A stretch of 16,292 nucleotides of DNA from positions 1-16,292 of the forward strand of contig DASXRU010000072.1 in assembly GCA_036506395.1 (NCBI GenBank). The letters are read 5' to 3'. The notes beneath the pieces were generated by a model that worked only from the letters and a program-made list of their open reading frames with translations, was not told the origin of the DNA and did not search any database. Below, piece after piece: positions 14,076 to 16,292 of the stretch. The DNA comes from DASXRU01 sp036506395. GTDB taxonomy: Bacteria > Acidobacteriota > Blastocatellia > Pyrinomonadales > Pyrinomonadaceae. Every line of letters begins with the position of its first letter. The first letter of the stretch is position 1. A program made the translations under genes and the position numbers.

Positions 14076-14918
14076 TTAAGTTTGTCCGAGGCTGACTGCG
14101 CCAGGGTGCGTTTGCTTCAAGCGATCCTTCAGCCATCCAACTAATAACCAAACCGCACAAACTGAAATCATGACCAGAGAAAACCATTTGCCATACAAAC
14201 CATCAGGCGAAAACTTTTCGGTGGCCGCGTGAAGCACGTCGCTGTTTGGAAGCAAGCCGGCCTCTGAGAATTCATGGAAGGAATAAATCCCCACCTGGAC
14301 CATGAAGAGGAGAAGGAAAACTCCCGTGACTTGAAAGAATCTTTTGACGTTGATGAGATGACCAAAGCGCGCCCATCCCCAGGCGAATAATCCCGCTGTA
14401 CAAAGTCCCAGCAAGGCACCCGTAATCAACTGTGAATCCCGCACCTGCATCAACATCAACGCCGTTTCCATGCCTTCACGCGTGATCATCAGAAACGTAA
14501 AGAGAAATACGCCGGCGACGGCCGCGAAGCGCGAAGCGCGGGACGACATCTCGCCCAGGCGATGATGCATTCTCTCCCGCAGTTTGCCTCCGGTTCGCCA
14601 CATGTGTATCACCAGCGTGCCGACCATGACGATTGCCACAACACCGAGAACACCCTCACGAAGTGATTCATTGGCGAGGAATTGCCCGGCATAGGATCCA
14701 AACCTGGATCCCAACCTTCTCTCCAAAACCGACTCGTCAACGCCAAATTTCAGAAGGAAACCCAGAGCGGCGCTGGCGGAGAGACCCAGGACGATGGCAA
14801 GGTAAACCGCGGAGGTAAGCCATTTTTGTCCCGACTTGCGAAGGTAGGAGAGGATTACAGCGACCAGAAGAAAGGACTCGAAGCCTTCTCTGAGAATGAT
14901 GATGAACGATTGCAGCAT
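14076..14918 (-). CDS. FTR1 family high-affinity iron permease
   Basis: 280-residue inner-membrane protein with about seven hydrophobic helices. Both REGxE iron-binding motifs are present: REGFE at 10-14 in the first helix and REGME at 147-151 in the fourth. A third short REG at 87-89 and the YSFHEFSEAG segment (212-221) also match the family. Length is close to E. coli EfeU (about 276 aa). FTR1 proteins take up ferric iron made by a coupled oxidase, or ferrous iron with EfeO/EfeB partners; no partner gene is in the window. The ATG follows GGGGAAGG by six bases. The gene has its own promoter with a Fur-like palindrome and its own terminator, so it is a stand-alone unit likely controlled by iron. 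Confidence 0.92.
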   Translation of the reverse strand: MLQSFIIILREGFESFLLVAVILSYLRKSGQKWLTSAVYLAIVLGLSASAALGFLLKFGVDESVLERRLGSRFGSYAGQFLANESLREGVLGVVAIVMVGTLVIHMWRTGGKLRERMHHRLGEMSSRASRFAAVAGVFLFTFLMITREGMETALMLMQVRDSQLITGALLGLCTAGLFAWGWARFGHLINVKRFFQVTGVFLLLFMVQVGIYSFHEFSEAGLLPNSDVLHAATEKFSPDGLYGKWFSLVMISVCAVWLLVGWLKDRLKQTHPGAVSLGQT

Positions 14919-14967
14919 GAAACGCCTTCCCCGGGAATCTGGCCGGAGCCATGAAGTGAATGCTCAG

Positions 14968-14985
14968 CGGCGAGGTGACTCGCCG
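14968..14985 (-). other. Leader hairpin upstream of the FTR1 permease
   Basis: CGGCGAG and CTCGCCG form a perfect seven-pair stem with a four-base loop. It lies between the predicted promoter and the start codon, about 50 bases before the ATG, so it would be at the 5' part of the mRNA leader. No T run follows. Its role, if any, is unknown. Confidence 0.45.
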
Positions 14986-14999
14986 ATTGAGGCTAACCC

Positions 15000-15028
15000 A
15001 CTATACACAAGTTGAAAACAGTTTTCAA
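15000..15028 (-). promoter_or_regulatory. Sigma-70-type promoter of the FTR1 permease
   Basis: On the minus strand TTGAAA (15023-15028) and TATAGT (15000-15005) are separated by exactly 17 bp. Both differ from consensus by one or two bases. Transcription would start near 14993, leaving a leader of about 75 bases before the ATG at 14918. Confidence 0.65.
15012..15028. promoter_or_regulatory. Fur-like palindromic operator
   Basis: TTGAAAACAGTTTTCAA is a perfect 8-1-8 inverted repeat. Its inner 7-1-7 part, TGAAAAC-A-GTTTTCA, matches the Fur 7-1-7 consensus (TGATAAT-n-ATTATCA) at 10 of 14 positions. It covers the -35 box and part of the spacer, where a bound repressor would block RNA polymerase. 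Iron control of an iron permease is the natural reading, but Fur binding is inferred. Confidence 0.55.
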
Positions 15029-15072
15029 TTTCAAAATAACCAAAGGACCGCTTGGCGGGGAAGGTGACCAGG

Positions 15073-16292
15073 TTATTGGTGTTTTACCGGGATGATGACC
15101 AGGTCGGCGCGCAAATCTCCAAGCTCCGTCATGGCTGTCAGACGTAAAGGCAGCCGGCGGTCGTCGGCGCTAATCCAGCCTCGTAACTGAAACTTGTCGC
15201 TTTGCGGGTCATCGGTAGTCAGAGATATTTTAACCGCGGGGACCTTCTGGCCGCCGAGATCGATGGTTTCCCGGCCCAGCGAGGTTATGAAAAGCGTCTT
15301 GGGCCGGTTGTTTATGAGAACAGAGACGGCGTTCCGTTTGGGAGGCGCAAGGTCCAAAGAACGCATGGCATAGAGCACGGAAACCAGATCATAGGTGCCA
15401 ACCGGAACCTCAGTCCGCTCGCCGTTATCACCGATGGCCAGGCCACGATCCTGGTCGATGGCCCAGGTGCGATTCAGGCGGCGGTTGCCTTCGACCAAAT
15501 TGAGCTCGGTGCGAAAAGGGAGCAGGGTAGCAGGATCGACATAAGAGCTGATTTGATCGTTGGCGAAAAACATTCGCTGTGCGGCGTTGGTGGTTTGCGC
15601 CCGGACTGTGAACAGTAAACCGTCGCGGTTGAAATATCGTGCATGAGCCCGGATCAGGAACGACGCGGTTCCAACCGGTTGCGCTGCGCTGGCGAGATAG
15701 ATCTGGAAGTTGAGTTGCTCTCCAACTTTGAAGGGCAAGCCTTCCGGGAGCCCGTCGCCGAGGGATGGTCTCGCTGGCCCTACGCCCGGAGGCGTTTCGG
15801 GCTTAGGTGTAACCGGAACGGGATTAGGTCGTGCGGCCGATTCTGAAGGCGCCGCTGCGGCAGGCAGTTGCGAGCCGGCCAGTTCCGCTCGAATCTCGCC
15901 GGCGGGAAGGCGGGCGGTAATGAGCACCGGCACATGCCTCTCGTCGTCGCTGAAATAGACTGTAACGTGATAGTCGTTTACCTTTGATCCCTTTACATTC
16001 AGACGGGCCACAATCGTCTTGAATGAACCAACGTTCGTCTTGATCCGCTCTTGCCCCGTGACTTTCAATTGCGCTTCGTACATTTCCCCTTCGGCTTGCA
16101 CAGCAAAGTGGTATGACGCACCCTCTGTCAGTGGCAGCGCCCGCGCTCGGTAAACCGCAGACAGCAGATCGTACGTGCCCGAAAAGGTTCCTGCCTGAAG
16201 CTTAGCGGGAATTGCCGTCGTGCCGGCTGCCTGGTTGTAGTCGCTGGCCTTATCGGAAGTGCGCCCGGCTTCACGGACGACTTGCTGAGCCC
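15073..16292 (-). CDS. DUF3108 protein with two tandem domains, 5' end outside the window
   Basis: The reading frame is open from the stop at 15073 to the right edge, giving about 405 residues with the N terminus missing. There are two related units. The upstream one holds GTFSGTYDLLSAVYRARALPL, then a VGSFKTIVARLNV strand, VYFSDDERHVPVLITARLPAGEIRAEL. After a Pro/Ala/Ser-rich linker comes a full second unit: LPFKVGEQLNFQIYLA at its start, VPVGTYDLVSVLYAMRSLDL, VPAVKISL, ISADDRRLPLRLTAMTELGDLRADLV at its end. DUF3108 proteins are exported beta-rich proteins of unknown function; a signal peptide would lie beyond the edge. A GTG inside the frame at 16099-16101 is not the true start because the domain extends above it. 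It precedes the FTR1 promoter and is probably a separate unit. Confidence 0.82.
   Translation of the reverse strand, partial: AQQVVREAGRTSDKASDYNQAAGTTAIPAKLQAGTFSGTYDLLSAVYRARALPLTEGASYHFAVQAEGEMYEAQLKVTGQERIKTNVGSFKTIVARLNVKGSKVNDYHVTVYFSDDERHVPVLITARLPAGEIRAELAGSQLPAAAAPSESAARPNPVPVTPKPETPPGVGPARPSLGDGLPEGLPFKVGEQLNFQIYLASAAQPVGTASFLIRAHARYFNRDGLLFTVRAQTTNAAQRMFFANDQISSYVDPATLLPFRTELNLVEGNRRLNRTWAIDQDRGLAIGDNGERTEVPVGTYDLVSVLYAMRSLDLAPPKRNAVSVLINNRPKTLFITSLGRETIDLGGQKVPAVKISLTTDDPQSDKFQLRGWISADDRRLPLRLTAMTELGDLRADLVIIPVKHQ

Noticed and set aside
16099..16101. GTG as the start of the DUF3108 gene
   Set aside because: The same frame stays open to the edge and encodes more of the first domain (GTFSGTYDLLSAVYRA), so the gene is simply cut by the window.

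Overview
The window reads as chromosomal DNA from a free-living, moderately GC-rich bacterium, most likely an acidobacterium of the Blastocatellia/Pyrinomonadaceae kind. That placement is inference from gene style: Uma2, HicBA and DUF3108 genes, small secreted orphans, and many short hairpins and degenerate direct repeats between genes. No rRNA or tRNA is present to settle it. Nearly everything is on the minus strand; the AMP-dependent ligase at 12286-13884 and a short gene remnant behind it are the exceptions.

Positions 145-12213 hold a nearly complete reductive pyrimidine catabolism locus. In transcription order (right to left) the pathway genes are an aldehyde dehydrogenase (10735-12213), a class III aminotransferase (8835-10139), dihydropyrimidinase (5943-7322), an NCS1 permease (2758-4287), beta-ureidopropionase (1881-2750) and the PreA subunit of dihydropyrimidine dehydrogenase (145-1245). 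Together they would import uracil or thymine, reduce the ring, open it, release beta-alanine (or 3-aminoisobutyrate), transaminate it to (methyl)malonate semialdehyde and oxidise that. The PreT partner is not in the window. PreA itself lacks the C-terminal ferredoxin domain of its characterised relatives.

Unrelated genes are interleaved in the same strand: a HicBA toxin-antitoxin locus with two HicB-like proteins and a frameshifted HicA (10136-10722), a VanZ-like membrane protein and a PsbP/Mog1-like secreted protein (7715-8825), a small secreted orphan (5472-5930), a zinc-ribbon membrane protein with an HExxH motif (4684-5352), a 95-residue orphan (4316-4603) and a Uma2 nuclease-like protein (1276-1839). 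The largest non-coding stretch (7323-7714) carries three close hairpins and an inverted pair of degenerate 10-bp repeats.

The right end is separate. A CoA ligase (12286-13884) diverges from the aldehyde dehydrogenase and runs into the remnant of a Cys-containing gene (13853-13969). An FTR1-type iron permease (14076-14918) follows on the minus strand, with a well-formed promoter, a Fur-like palindrome and its own terminator. The window closes inside a gene encoding a tandem DUF3108 protein (15073 to beyond 16292).
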